Assembly: GCF_017948405.1 (NCBI RefSeq)
Contig: NZ_CP072844.1
Location: 1,860,001-1,924,000 of the forward strand
Length of the DNA: 64,000 nt
DNA from: Psychrosphaera aestuarii
GTDB lineage: Bacteria > Pseudomonadota > Gammaproteobacteria > Enterobacterales > Alteromonadaceae
Reading direction: 5' to 3'
In this document: positions 56,381 to 64,000 of the stretch, piece after piece
Layout: each line of letters begins with the position of its first letter
How positions within the stretch are numbered: the first letter of the stretch is position 1
The notes under the pieces: generated by a model
The model's input: only the letters and a program-made list of their open reading frames with translations
Told to the model about the DNA's origin: nothing
Databases searched by the model: none
Translations under genes and position numbers: made by a program

Positions 56381-57598
56381 ATGAGCACTAATACCCATGT
56401 TCTTGTTCTCAATTGTGGTAGTTCTTCGTTTAAGTTTGCCTTAATCGACAGTCAATCTGGAAACCAACTGCTTTCGGGCTTAGCCGAAAAACTTGGCCAT
56501 ACTGATGCCATTATAACGATTAAACGTAACGGTGAAAAAAATAGTTTAGCGCTTGGCGAACATAATCAACATGTTGATGCTATTAAGGTCCTCGTTGGCA
56601 CTTTAAAACAATTAGGACTAGACGATGGTATTAGTGCGATTGGACACCGTGTTGTGCATGGTGGCGAAGCATTTACCGAGTCTGCTATTATCGATGATGA
56701 CGTTATTTTCGCTATAGAAGCCGTATCTGCCCTTGCACCATTACATAATCCCGCCAATTTAATTGGTATTAAAGCTGCTCAAGTGGCGTTTCCAGGTGTA
56801 CCGCAAGTAGCTGTATTTGACACTGCATTTCACCAAACTATGCCAGCCAAGGCATTCATGTACGGTATAGACAAAAACCTCTATAAAGACAAAGGTATTC
56901 GCCGTTATGGCTTTCATGGCACTAGCCATTATTTTGTTAGTCAAAAAGCGGCAGAATGGTTAGATAAATCAACAAAAGATACGTCTGTTATTACCGTACA
57001 CCTAGGCAATGGTTGTTCAGTCTGCGCAGTTAACGACGGTAAAAGCATGGACACATCGCTGGGAATGACACCATTAGAAGGTTTAATGATGGGTACCCGA
57101 AGTGGTGATATCGATCCCGGTGTTATTATTCACCTTATGAAGCAGTACAATTACGACGCTTCTCAAATTGATGATTTATTAAATAAGCAAAGTGGCATGT
57201 TAGGTTTAAGCCAGTTGTCCAACGACTGTCGAACTCTTGAAGACGCGTTAAACGATGCTGACAATGACAAACGACAAGCGGCGCAGTTAACTCTTGAGGT
57301 GTTTAGTTATCGTGTTGCCAAGTATATTGCAAGCTACACTTGTGCTCTCACTCATTTAGATGCCGTCGTTTTTACGGGTGGTATAGGCGAAAACTCAAGT
57401 TACATTCGAAATAGAATCGTTAAGCATCTATCTCTACTCGGTTTAACTATCGATGAAAGTAAAAACCAGCAAGCTCGATTTGGACAGGCCGGTGCTATCC
57501 ACGACTCGACATCCAGAACCCCTATTATTGTTATTCCAACGAATGAAGAATGGGTAATAGCACAGGACGCCGCGCGCTTAACAAAGGAGGCAAAATAA
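56381..57598 (+). CDS. ackA: Acetate kinase
   Basis: Interconverts acetyl phosphate + ADP and acetate + ATP. 405 residues (400 in E. coli). [17 protein letters not shown] at the N-terminus, [22 protein letters not shown] with the catalytic Asp, [13 protein letters not shown], and [10 protein letters not shown] near 330. Stop codon overlaps the ATG of pta (TAATG). Forms the ackA-pta pair with coupled translation. Confidence 0.98.
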   Translation: MSTNTHVLVLNCGSSSFKFALIDSQSGNQLLSGLAEKLGHTDAIITIKRNGEKNSLALGEHNQHVDAIKVLVGTLKQLGLDDGISAIGHRVVHGGEAFTESAIIDDDVIFAIEAVSALAPLHNPANLIGIKAAQVAFPGVPQVAVFDTAFHQTMPAKAFMYGIDKNLYKDKGIRRYGFHGTSHYFVSQKAAEWLDKSTKDTSVITVHLGNGCSVCAVNDGKSMDTSLGMTPLEGLMMGTRSGDIDPGVIIHLMKQYNYDASQIDDLLNKQSGMLGLSQLSNDCRTLEDALNDADNDKRQAAQLTLEVFSYRVAKYIASYTCALTHLDAVVFTGGIGENSSYIRNRIVKHLSLLGLTIDESKNQQARFGQAGAIHDSTSRTPIIVIPTNEEWVIAQDAARLTKEAK

Positions 57599-59736
57599 TG
57601 GCTCATAGAATTATGTTAGTGCCGGTCGGATCCGGTGTTGGACTTACTTCAGTAACTTTAGGTTTATTTAGAGCTCTTGAGAACAAAGCGGTAAAGATGA
57701 ATTTTTTCAAGCCAATATCACAGCCAATAAGTGGCGATAAAGGTCCTGAAAAAACGACACAAATATTACGAAACTTAAGCCACATTGATCCCCCAGAGCC
57801 TTTTTCATTGCACTACGCTGAAACGCTCATTGGCGATGATAACGTCGATATTTTACTAGAAGAAATTGTCGAACGTTTTGAGTCTCATATAAAAGAAGAT
57901 GAAGCCGTAATTATAGAAGGTTTGGTACCGACCAAAGATCAAGCCTATGTTAATAAAATTAATCGACAAATAGCTACTGCACTCGGTGCTGACGTTGTGT
58001 TTGTTATCGCGCCGGGTAATACATCTATTAACGCGCTTGAAGATCAACTGGAAATTGCAGCCAATAATTATGGTGGGTTTAAAAACGAACATGTTATTGG
58101 CGCCATATTTAACAAGATCAACGCTCCACGCGATCTGAAAGGAAATTTGGCGAATGACTTTTCTGAAGTACTTGGTGAAAGTAAGCTTGTTGATGAGTCC
58201 GCTAGTTATCGAAAACTATCTATTTTCAACAAAGAATTTAGTCTACTTGGCTGCGTTCCTTGGAACTCAAATTTAATAGCACCAAGAGTAAAAGATCTAG
58301 CGGAGTATTTAGAAGCTAAGGTAATTAATGAAGGCGACCTAGAGTTCCGCCGACTTAGATCAATCACTGTGTGTGCAAGAACAGTCGGTAATATTCTTGG
58401 CCGAGTTCGACCTGGTGTACTGCTGGTTACGCCTGGCGACCGCTCTGATGTTCTTGTTGCCGCTTCCTTAGCCGCAATGAATGGTACAAAACTAGGCGCC
58501 ATCCTGCTCACTGGTGGATTTCAACCAGAACCGTCTATTTTAGAATTATGTAAACAGGCCTTCGAGAAAGGTTTACCTGTGTTATCAACTAAGAGTGATA
58601 CGTGGGATACGGCACTATTGCTACAACGATTCAACATGGAGGTTCCTGTTGATGACGAGCAACGCATAGAACGAGTTAAAGACCACACCGCAAGTCACAT
58701 TAGCGATGAATGGATAACAAGTTTAACGAAAAACGTCGCAAAGGTAAGAAAACTATCCCCTGCTGCTTTTCGTTATAACCTCACTGATAAAGCAAGAAAA
58801 GCAAACAAGACTATTGTGCTACCGGAAGGCAATGAACCGCGAACTATTAAAGCTGCAGCTATATGTGGTAAACGCGGAATAGCAAAATGTGTATTGCTAG
58901 GCGATCCAGAAGAAATCATGCTGGTGGCAGAACAACAAGGCGTTGAACTAAACGATAATGTCATCATTAAAAACCCTGACAAAATTCGTCATCGATATGT
59001 CGCACCTATGGTTGAGCTTAGAAAGCATAAAGGGCTAACTGAAGTTGTAGCTGAAGAGCAACTTGAAGATAATGTCGTTCTTGGCACCATTATGTTGGCG
59101 CAAGATGAAGTAGATGGCCTTGTTTCTGGCGCTGTAAACACTACAGCTAATACTATTCGTCCGCCACTGCAATTAATTAAAACAGCCGAAGGCGCTAGTT
59201 TGGTTTCTTCCGTGTTTTTTATGCTTTTGCCTGATCAAGTTTTGGTTTACGGTGATTGCGCAATTAATCCAGATCCTAACGCCGAGCAATTAGCGGATAT
59301 TGCAATCCAATCGGCTGATTCAGCACAAGCGTTTGGTATTGAGCCTAAAGTGGCAATGATTAGTTATTCCACCGGAACCTCGGGTACGGGTGCCGATGTT
59401 GATAAAGTTCGACAAGCTACCCAAATTGCCAAGCAAAAGCGCCCAGACTTGATCATTGACGGACCGTTACAATACGACGCTGCTGTTATGAAAAATGTCG
59501 CTAGGAAAAAAGCACCTAACAGCCCCGTAGCAGGTCAAGCGACGGTATTTATATTTCCAGATTTAAATACCGGTAATACGACATACAAAGCTGTCCAGCG
59601 AAGTGCCGACGTAGTCAGTATAGGGCCGATGCTGCAAGGAATGAGAAAGCCTGTTAATGATCTTTCAAGAGGCGCTTTAGTTGATGATATCGTCTACACA
59701 ATTGCTTTAACTGCGATCCAGGCGTCGCAAATTTAG
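57598..59736 (+). CDS. pta: Phosphate acetyltransferase
   Basis: Interconverts acetyl-CoA and acetyl phosphate. 712 residues (714 in E. coli). Start ATG 57598, with AAAGGAGG (57583-57590) 7 bases before it. N-terminal P-loop-like domain ([22 protein letters not shown]), DRTGG-type middle domain ([17 protein letters not shown]), and C-terminal catalytic PTA_PTB domain from about 390 ([52 protein letters not shown]). Second gene of ackA-pta. Confidence 0.98.
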   Translation: MAHRIMLVPVGSGVGLTSVTLGLFRALENKAVKMNFFKPISQPISGDKGPEKTTQILRNLSHIDPPEPFSLHYAETLIGDDNVDILLEEIVERFESHIKEDEAVIIEGLVPTKDQAYVNKINRQIATALGADVVFVIAPGNTSINALEDQLEIAANNYGGFKNEHVIGAIFNKINAPRDLKGNLANDFSEVLGESKLVDESASYRKLSIFNKEFSLLGCVPWNSNLIAPRVKDLAEYLEAKVINEGDLEFRRLRSITVCARTVGNILGRVRPGVLLVTPGDRSDVLVAASLAAMNGTKLGAILLTGGFQPEPSILELCKQAFEKGLPVLSTKSDTWDTALLLQRFNMEVPVDDEQRIERVKDHTASHISDEWITSLTKNVAKVRKLSPAAFRYNLTDKARKANKTIVLPEGNEPRTIKAAAICGKRGIAKCVLLGDPEEIMLVAEQQGVELNDNVIIKNPDKIRHRYVAPMVELRKHKGLTEVVAEEQLEDNVVLGTIMLAQDEVDGLVSGAVNTTANTIRPPLQLIKTAEGASLVSSVFFMLLPDQVLVYGDCAINPDPNAEQLADIAIQSADSAQAFGIEPKVAMISYSTGTSGTGADVDKVRQATQIAKQKRPDLIIDGPLQYDAAVMKNVARKKAPNSPVAGQATVFIFPDLNTGNTTYKAVQRSADVVSIGPMLQGMRKPVNDLSRGALVDDIVYTIALTAIQASQI

Positions 59737-59838
59737 GATCACTTTACTAATTATTAAGCACTGATTCTTTTTTAAACCATTTGATGAAGTGCTTATAATT
59801 CAAGGGTTAAAGAGAGTTACACCGAGTAACCAACAAAC

Positions 59839-59847
59839 TTATCCACA
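59839..59847 (+). other. Single consensus DnaA box
   Basis: TTATCCACA, the strict R1-type DnaA box, in the gap between pta and the ACT-domain gene. Only one copy was noticed, so it is not an origin. Confidence 0.4.
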
Positions 59848-59910
59848 GATATTGTGAGTAACATATATTTAAGTAACTGATCTTTAGAAAATTTCGTAGT
59901 AGTATCATAA

Positions 59911-59939
59911 TTGAAAACTTGTTAGCTAATTTGTATAAA
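59911..59939 (+). promoter_or_regulatory. Promoter of the ACT-EIIA-yffB-dapE operon
   Basis: TTGAAA (59911-59916), 17-base spacer, TATAAA (59934-59939). A start about 7 bases later leaves a leader of under 10 bases before the ATG at 59955 and no room for a ribosome site. Confidence 0.65.
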
Positions 59940-59954
59940 GAGATTTGACTTACC

Positions 59955-60341
59955 ATGCCAAAACAAACGCTTCAACTACTCGACTCGGAACTCTCCATTC
60001 ATAGCCTACCGCCAGAGCAGGCTATACCATCGGAAGTATTGCAATCAGAATTGTTTTTTATTGGCAAAACAACAGATGAAGTTTCTATTGTATGTCTTTC
60101 AGATATTGAATTAGAGAGCGAAGAAACTGAGCCTGGCTGGCAAGCGTTAGAAGTGTTAGGTCCACTGGGATTTTCATTAACAGGAATTTTATCCAACATT
60201 TCCGGTGTATTAGCTAGCGCCAATATTAGTATTTTTGCAGTCTCTACCTTTGAAACTGACTATATTCTAGTAAAGGCGTTACATATGGGCGATGCCGTCA
60301 CCGCTCTACGTAAAAATGGTTATAAAGTATTAACCGACTAA
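59955..60341 (+). CDS. ACT domain-containing protein
   Basis: 128 residues. The N-terminal half (LLDSELSIHSLPPEQAIP, SELFFIGKTTDEVSIVC) and the C-terminal half (GPLGFSLTGILSNISGVLASANISIFAVSTFETDYILVK, in two parts) look like paired ACT-type small-molecule domains of the ACT_7/CASTOR kind. Probably binds an amino acid; a target enzyme is not indicated. First gene of a tight operon, from a promoter that gives an almost leaderless message. Confidence 0.85.
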   Translation: MPKQTLQLLDSELSIHSLPPEQAIPSEVLQSELFFIGKTTDEVSIVCLSDIELESEETEPGWQALEVLGPLGFSLTGILSNISGVLASANISIFAVSTFETDYILVKALHMGDAVTALRKNGYKVLTD

Positions 60342-60364
60342 TATCGTCATTACACGGAATACTT

Positions 60365-60877
60365 ATGTCACATAGTAGGTTCAACTCAATTACGCGCAAC
60401 GCCAGTCCTGGAAAGGTAAAAGGCATAAAAATACTTGCACCGGCTTCTGGCAAAGTAGAGATAATTTCCGATCCAACGCTATTAGCGTTGGGTGAAGGCG
60501 TCGCTATCTATTTAACTAGCCATCATGTTGTGTCTCCGATAAATGGAACTGTAGTCGATATTCAACCTAGTCATGCGAGAGTGATCATTCAAGCCAAAAA
60601 TAAATTGAAATTTTTAATACAGTTACCATCAAGCTATGCTGCACAAATGGGATTAGGCATTGGTTGTATCGTTAAAAAAGGCGACAGTGTAGCGTCAGGT
60701 CAGCCGATTTTAAATTTGGATTTATACAAAATACAGCAACACCTAAAACCAATTACATTGCAATTTCTAATCCTTGATAGCGCGCCTTTTGGACGCATTC
60801 AAGTTCCTCATAAAACGGTCGAAGTGAATCAAGACACCATTTTTAGTTTGGTTGCACTTCCAAAACATATTAAGTAG
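60365..60877 (+). CDS. EIIA-Glc-like protein with altered active site
   Basis: 170 residues with the PTS EIIA glucose fold (crr-like): KILAPASGKVEII, LGEGVAIYLTSHHVVSPINGTV, PSHARVIIQAKNKLKFLIQ, GDSVASGQPILNLDLYKI. Of the two histidines of the family site, H70 (E. coli H75) remains, but the phosphorylated one (E. coli H90 in LFVHFG) is Q86 in KFLIQLP. It should not carry phosphate and so cannot be a normal transport component; a structural or regulatory role is inferred. No EIIBC, HPr or EI gene is nearby. Confidence 0.8.
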   Translation: MSHSRFNSITRNASPGKVKGIKILAPASGKVEIISDPTLLALGEGVAIYLTSHHVVSPINGTVVDIQPSHARVIIQAKNKLKFLIQLPSSYAAQMGLGIGCIVKKGDSVASGQPILNLDLYKIQQHLKPITLQFLILDSAPFGRIQVPHKTVEVNQDTIFSLVALPKHIK

Positions 60878-60885
60878 TCAAAAAT

Positions 60886-62383
<1,498 letters not shown>

Positions 62384-62385
62384 TT

Positions 62386-63072
62386 ATGCAGGCGCTTGGC
62401 TTAGATGATAGCCACCTATTTGTTTTAAACAACAATTTGGACAACAAACAGCGTCTTCACAAAGCGATTGAGGCCGATTATCGAGCATTAATCGCTAGTG
62501 CCAAAGAGGCCGGTTTTAATTTACAAGTCGCATCTGGGTATCGCGATTTTAACCGTCAGTCTATGATATGGAATAGTAAATTTAACGGTCATCGCCCTGT
62601 CCAAGCTTTAAATGGAAACGTCATTGATATAGAAAGTAAGTTCGGCTTTGATAAACTTGCTGCAATACTTACATTCTCGGCATTACCAGGGCTTAGTCGA
62701 CATCATTGGGGCAGTGATTTTGACTATTATGATGCGTCAACAATCGCACCAGAGTACCAGTTACAACTTGAATCACATGAGTATCAATCGGGTGGACCTT
62801 TTTCAGGGTTATCTGATTGGCTTGATAAAAACGCAAAGAAATTTGGTTTTTTTAAACCTTATGCCTCATACCAAGGCGGCGTTGCATCAGAGCCTTGGCA
62901 TTTATCTCACATTAAAATTGCTTCGCAGTACGAATCAACAATCAAAAGTCTGACAAAAGATGAGTTTTCCAAAATTTTAAATGATCATAAGGTTGAAGGC
63001 ACAGATATTATCTCTGAACACTTTGACACCATATTACAACAATTCGTATTTAACATAGTGGAGCAAAGTTAA
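62386..63072 (+). CDS. M15 family D-alanyl-D-alanine carboxypeptidase-like protein
   Basis: 228 residues. The VanY-type zinc site is visible: VASGYRDFNRQSMIWNSKF, LSRHHWGSDFDYYD (His and Asp ligands) and SEPWHLSHI (general base Glu and last His). It would trim peptidoglycan stem peptides but has no evident signal peptide, so a cytoplasmic muropeptide role is possible. ATG 62386 lies 2 bases after the dapE stop; GTG 62380 is in frame too. Its stop overlaps the next ATG. Confidence 0.88.
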   Translation: MQALGLDDSHLFVLNNNLDNKQRLHKAIEADYRALIASAKEAGFNLQVASGYRDFNRQSMIWNSKFNGHRPVQALNGNVIDIESKFGFDKLAAILTFSALPGLSRHHWGSDFDYYDASTIAPEYQLQLESHEYQSGGPFSGLSDWLDKNAKKFGFFKPYASYQGGVASEPWHLSHIKIASQYESTIKSLTKDEFSKILNDHKVEGTDIISEHFDTILQQFVFNIVEQS

Positions 63073-63248
63073 TGAACTGGACAGCCTTCTTTATTATCAT
63101 CGTTGTACTTGGCGTCATTGTTAGTAATATTATGCTACTTAAATACTCCGCTAAAATGTCGATGAAAAATATTAATCAAGATCCAATTGATCAAGCAAAG
63201 GCTAAGCTCAAAGAACGCGAAGAACATAAGCCAAAAGATTCAGATTAG
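63072..63248 (+). CDS. DUF2897 family small membrane protein
   Basis: 58 residues: N-terminal hydrophobic helix (WTAFFIIIVVLGVIVSNIML), then AKMSMKN and a charged tail (KAKLKEREEHKPKDSD), the pattern of DUF2897. Role unknown. Its ATG overlaps the stop of the M15 gene (TAATG), so it is the last gene of the operon. Its last 9 bases overlap the end of the convergent bioD. Confidence 0.82.
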   Translation: MNWTAFFIIIVVLGVIVSNIMLLKYSAKMSMKNINQDPIDQAKAKLKEREEHKPKDSD

Positions 63249-63938
63249 CTTCGTTTGGTTTTTATCTACTTCGAACAAGCACTCTACGCCATAAACGTCA
63301 TTAAGTTTTTGGGTCAGGTATTCTGTATTTTTAAGGTGAACATCACCTTTCCCTTCTACAAAATTAGCAATCCAACCAACTAACTGGCATCCCGATGCTT
63401 TAATAGCTTGTGCCGTTAAAAGTGCGTGATTTAGGCACCCTAATCGAATTCCCACGACTAAAATTACAGGGAGTCGCTTGACCGCTACCCAATCAGACAA
63501 TAGCTGTTGATTATTTAACGGTAAATGCCACCCGCCTGCCCCTTCAATTAAGGTTAATTCAGCCAAAGATAATGCTTTAGGTAACACATCATCTAATTGT
63601 TGAAACGACAATGGTCGTTGTTCGATCTCGGCTGCAATGTGCGGTGCTATTGGCTGTTTAAACACAATAGGGTTAATATCATTTAACGAATATCGCTTAT
63701 TGCTCGCCTGCCATAATCTATAGGCATCTTCATTTAACTCAGTTCCATCTTCATCTAACAAATGACTCTCAACGCCTGCAGATATTGGTTTAAATGGATT
63801 TACATCAATACCAAGCGAATTCATGTGTCTAAGTAGTAAAGAGGTGCAATACGTTTTACCTATTTCTGTATCGGTACCCGTTATAAAAATTGCCGAATAT
63901 TCTGTTAAATTTTGAACTTTTTTATCTAATTGACTCAT
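63240..63938 (-). CDS. bioD: Dethiobiotin synthetase
   Basis: ATP-dependent ring closure of diaminopelargonic acid in biotin synthesis. 232 residues. P-loop FITGTDTEIGKTYCTSLLL with the family's GTDTxIGKT (near 20-29), KPISAGVE, LIEGAGGWHLPL (near 130-141) and VGIRLGCLNHALLT. In other bacteria bioC or other bio genes lie upstream; the 62 bases to the window end hold no recognisable gene. Confidence 0.96.
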   Translation of the reverse strand: MSQLDKKVQNLTEYSAIFITGTDTEIGKTYCTSLLLRHMNSLGIDVNPFKPISAGVESHLLDEDGTELNEDAYRLWQASNKRYSLNDINPIVFKQPIAPHIAAEIEQRPLSFQQLDDVLPKALSLAELTLIEGAGGWHLPLNNQQLLSDWVAVKRLPVILVVGIRLGCLNHALLTAQAIKASGCQLVGWIANFVEGKGDVHLKNTEYLTQKLNDVYGVECLFEVDKNQTKLI

Positions 63939-64000
63939 CTAACCCTCTCGCAATAAGTTAATCACTTATTTATAACAATCGTCTTTACGCGATATGTGGC

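Noticed and set aside
59754..59798. AAGCACT...AGTGCTT inverted repeat after pta as terminator
   Set aside because: Seven-base arms are separated by a 25-base loop with T tract in the loop, not after the stem.

Overview
The window is a stretch of bacterial chromosome of low G+C from a marine gammaproteobacterium of the order Alteromonadales, most likely a Colwellia/Thalassotalea relative. The evidence is E. coli-type gene order (pgm-seqA-ybfF, ybfE-fldA, thrS-infC-rpmI-rplT, recC-recB-recD, yfbV-ackA-pta, yffB-dapE) combined with Alteromonadales-type accessory genes: orphan periplasmic binding proteins, 7TM-DISM signalling proteins, a DASS transporter and a class II DAHP synthase. I see no prophage, insertion sequence, integrase or CRISPR array. 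The genes are densely packed, with no gene-free stretch above about 300 bases.

Layout. 1-3.2 kb: pgm (cut by the window edge) and seqA face ybfF, a DUF2788 gene, ybfE and fldA. 3.2-9.2 kb: a DASS transporter, nagZ, a secreted TonB-domain protein and rimO lie between fldA and fur, which are normally close neighbours. 9.2-11.4 kb: a YcbL-type hydrolase and a binding protein, head to head with a MaoC-like gene whose start codon overlaps. 11.4-14.7 kb: the thrS-infC-rpmI-rplT operon, with infC starting at AUU. 14.9-18.2 kb: pteridine reductase, CPXCG protein, riboflavin synthase, tRNA-Val(GAC), a 29-residue membrane protein and a DMT exporter. 18.2-24.9 kb: a binding protein, two tandem 7TM proteins with decayed GGDEF/EAL domains, a SulA-like gene under a LexA-type box, and a YchJ-like protein. 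24.9-32.5 kb: ppsA/ppsR, a DUF1624 protein, class II DAHP synthase, a small phosphatase and a MATE pump. 32.6-44.8 kb: putA, oxidoreductases, DoxX, rlmI, a PhoD-like phosphatase, pirin, a pentapeptide-repeat K+ channel and a candidate structured RNA. 44.8-54.7 kb: recD, recB, recC, an unknown gene and a DUF6122 gene. 54.9-64 kb: xthA, yfbV, ackA-pta, then an operon of an ACT protein, an altered EIIA-Glc-like protein, yffB, dapE, an M15 peptidase and DUF2897, converging on bioD.

How the parts work together. DNA maintenance: SeqA, RecBCD, XthA and an SOS-type SulA. Central carbon: PpsA with its kinase/phosphorylase PpsR, AckA-Pta, PutA and a DASS carboxylate importer, fitting growth on acids and amino acids. 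Translation: ThrRS, IF3, L35, L20, RimO and RlmI. Cell wall: NagZ, DapE and an M15 peptidase.

The points most worth following are: (1) besides infC, both recC and the DUF6122 gene lack any ATG/GTG/TTG in the segment where their conserved N-termini begin, but have AUU codons there; (2) tandem 7TM receptors whose GGDEF sites have both become xEGVF; (3) an EIIA-Glc-like protein with glutamine where the phosphorylated histidine should be; (4) a well-signalled 29-residue membrane protein; (5) a LexA-type box directly before a divergent SulA-like gene; (6) a structured stretch ending in a strong terminator downstream of the channel gene.
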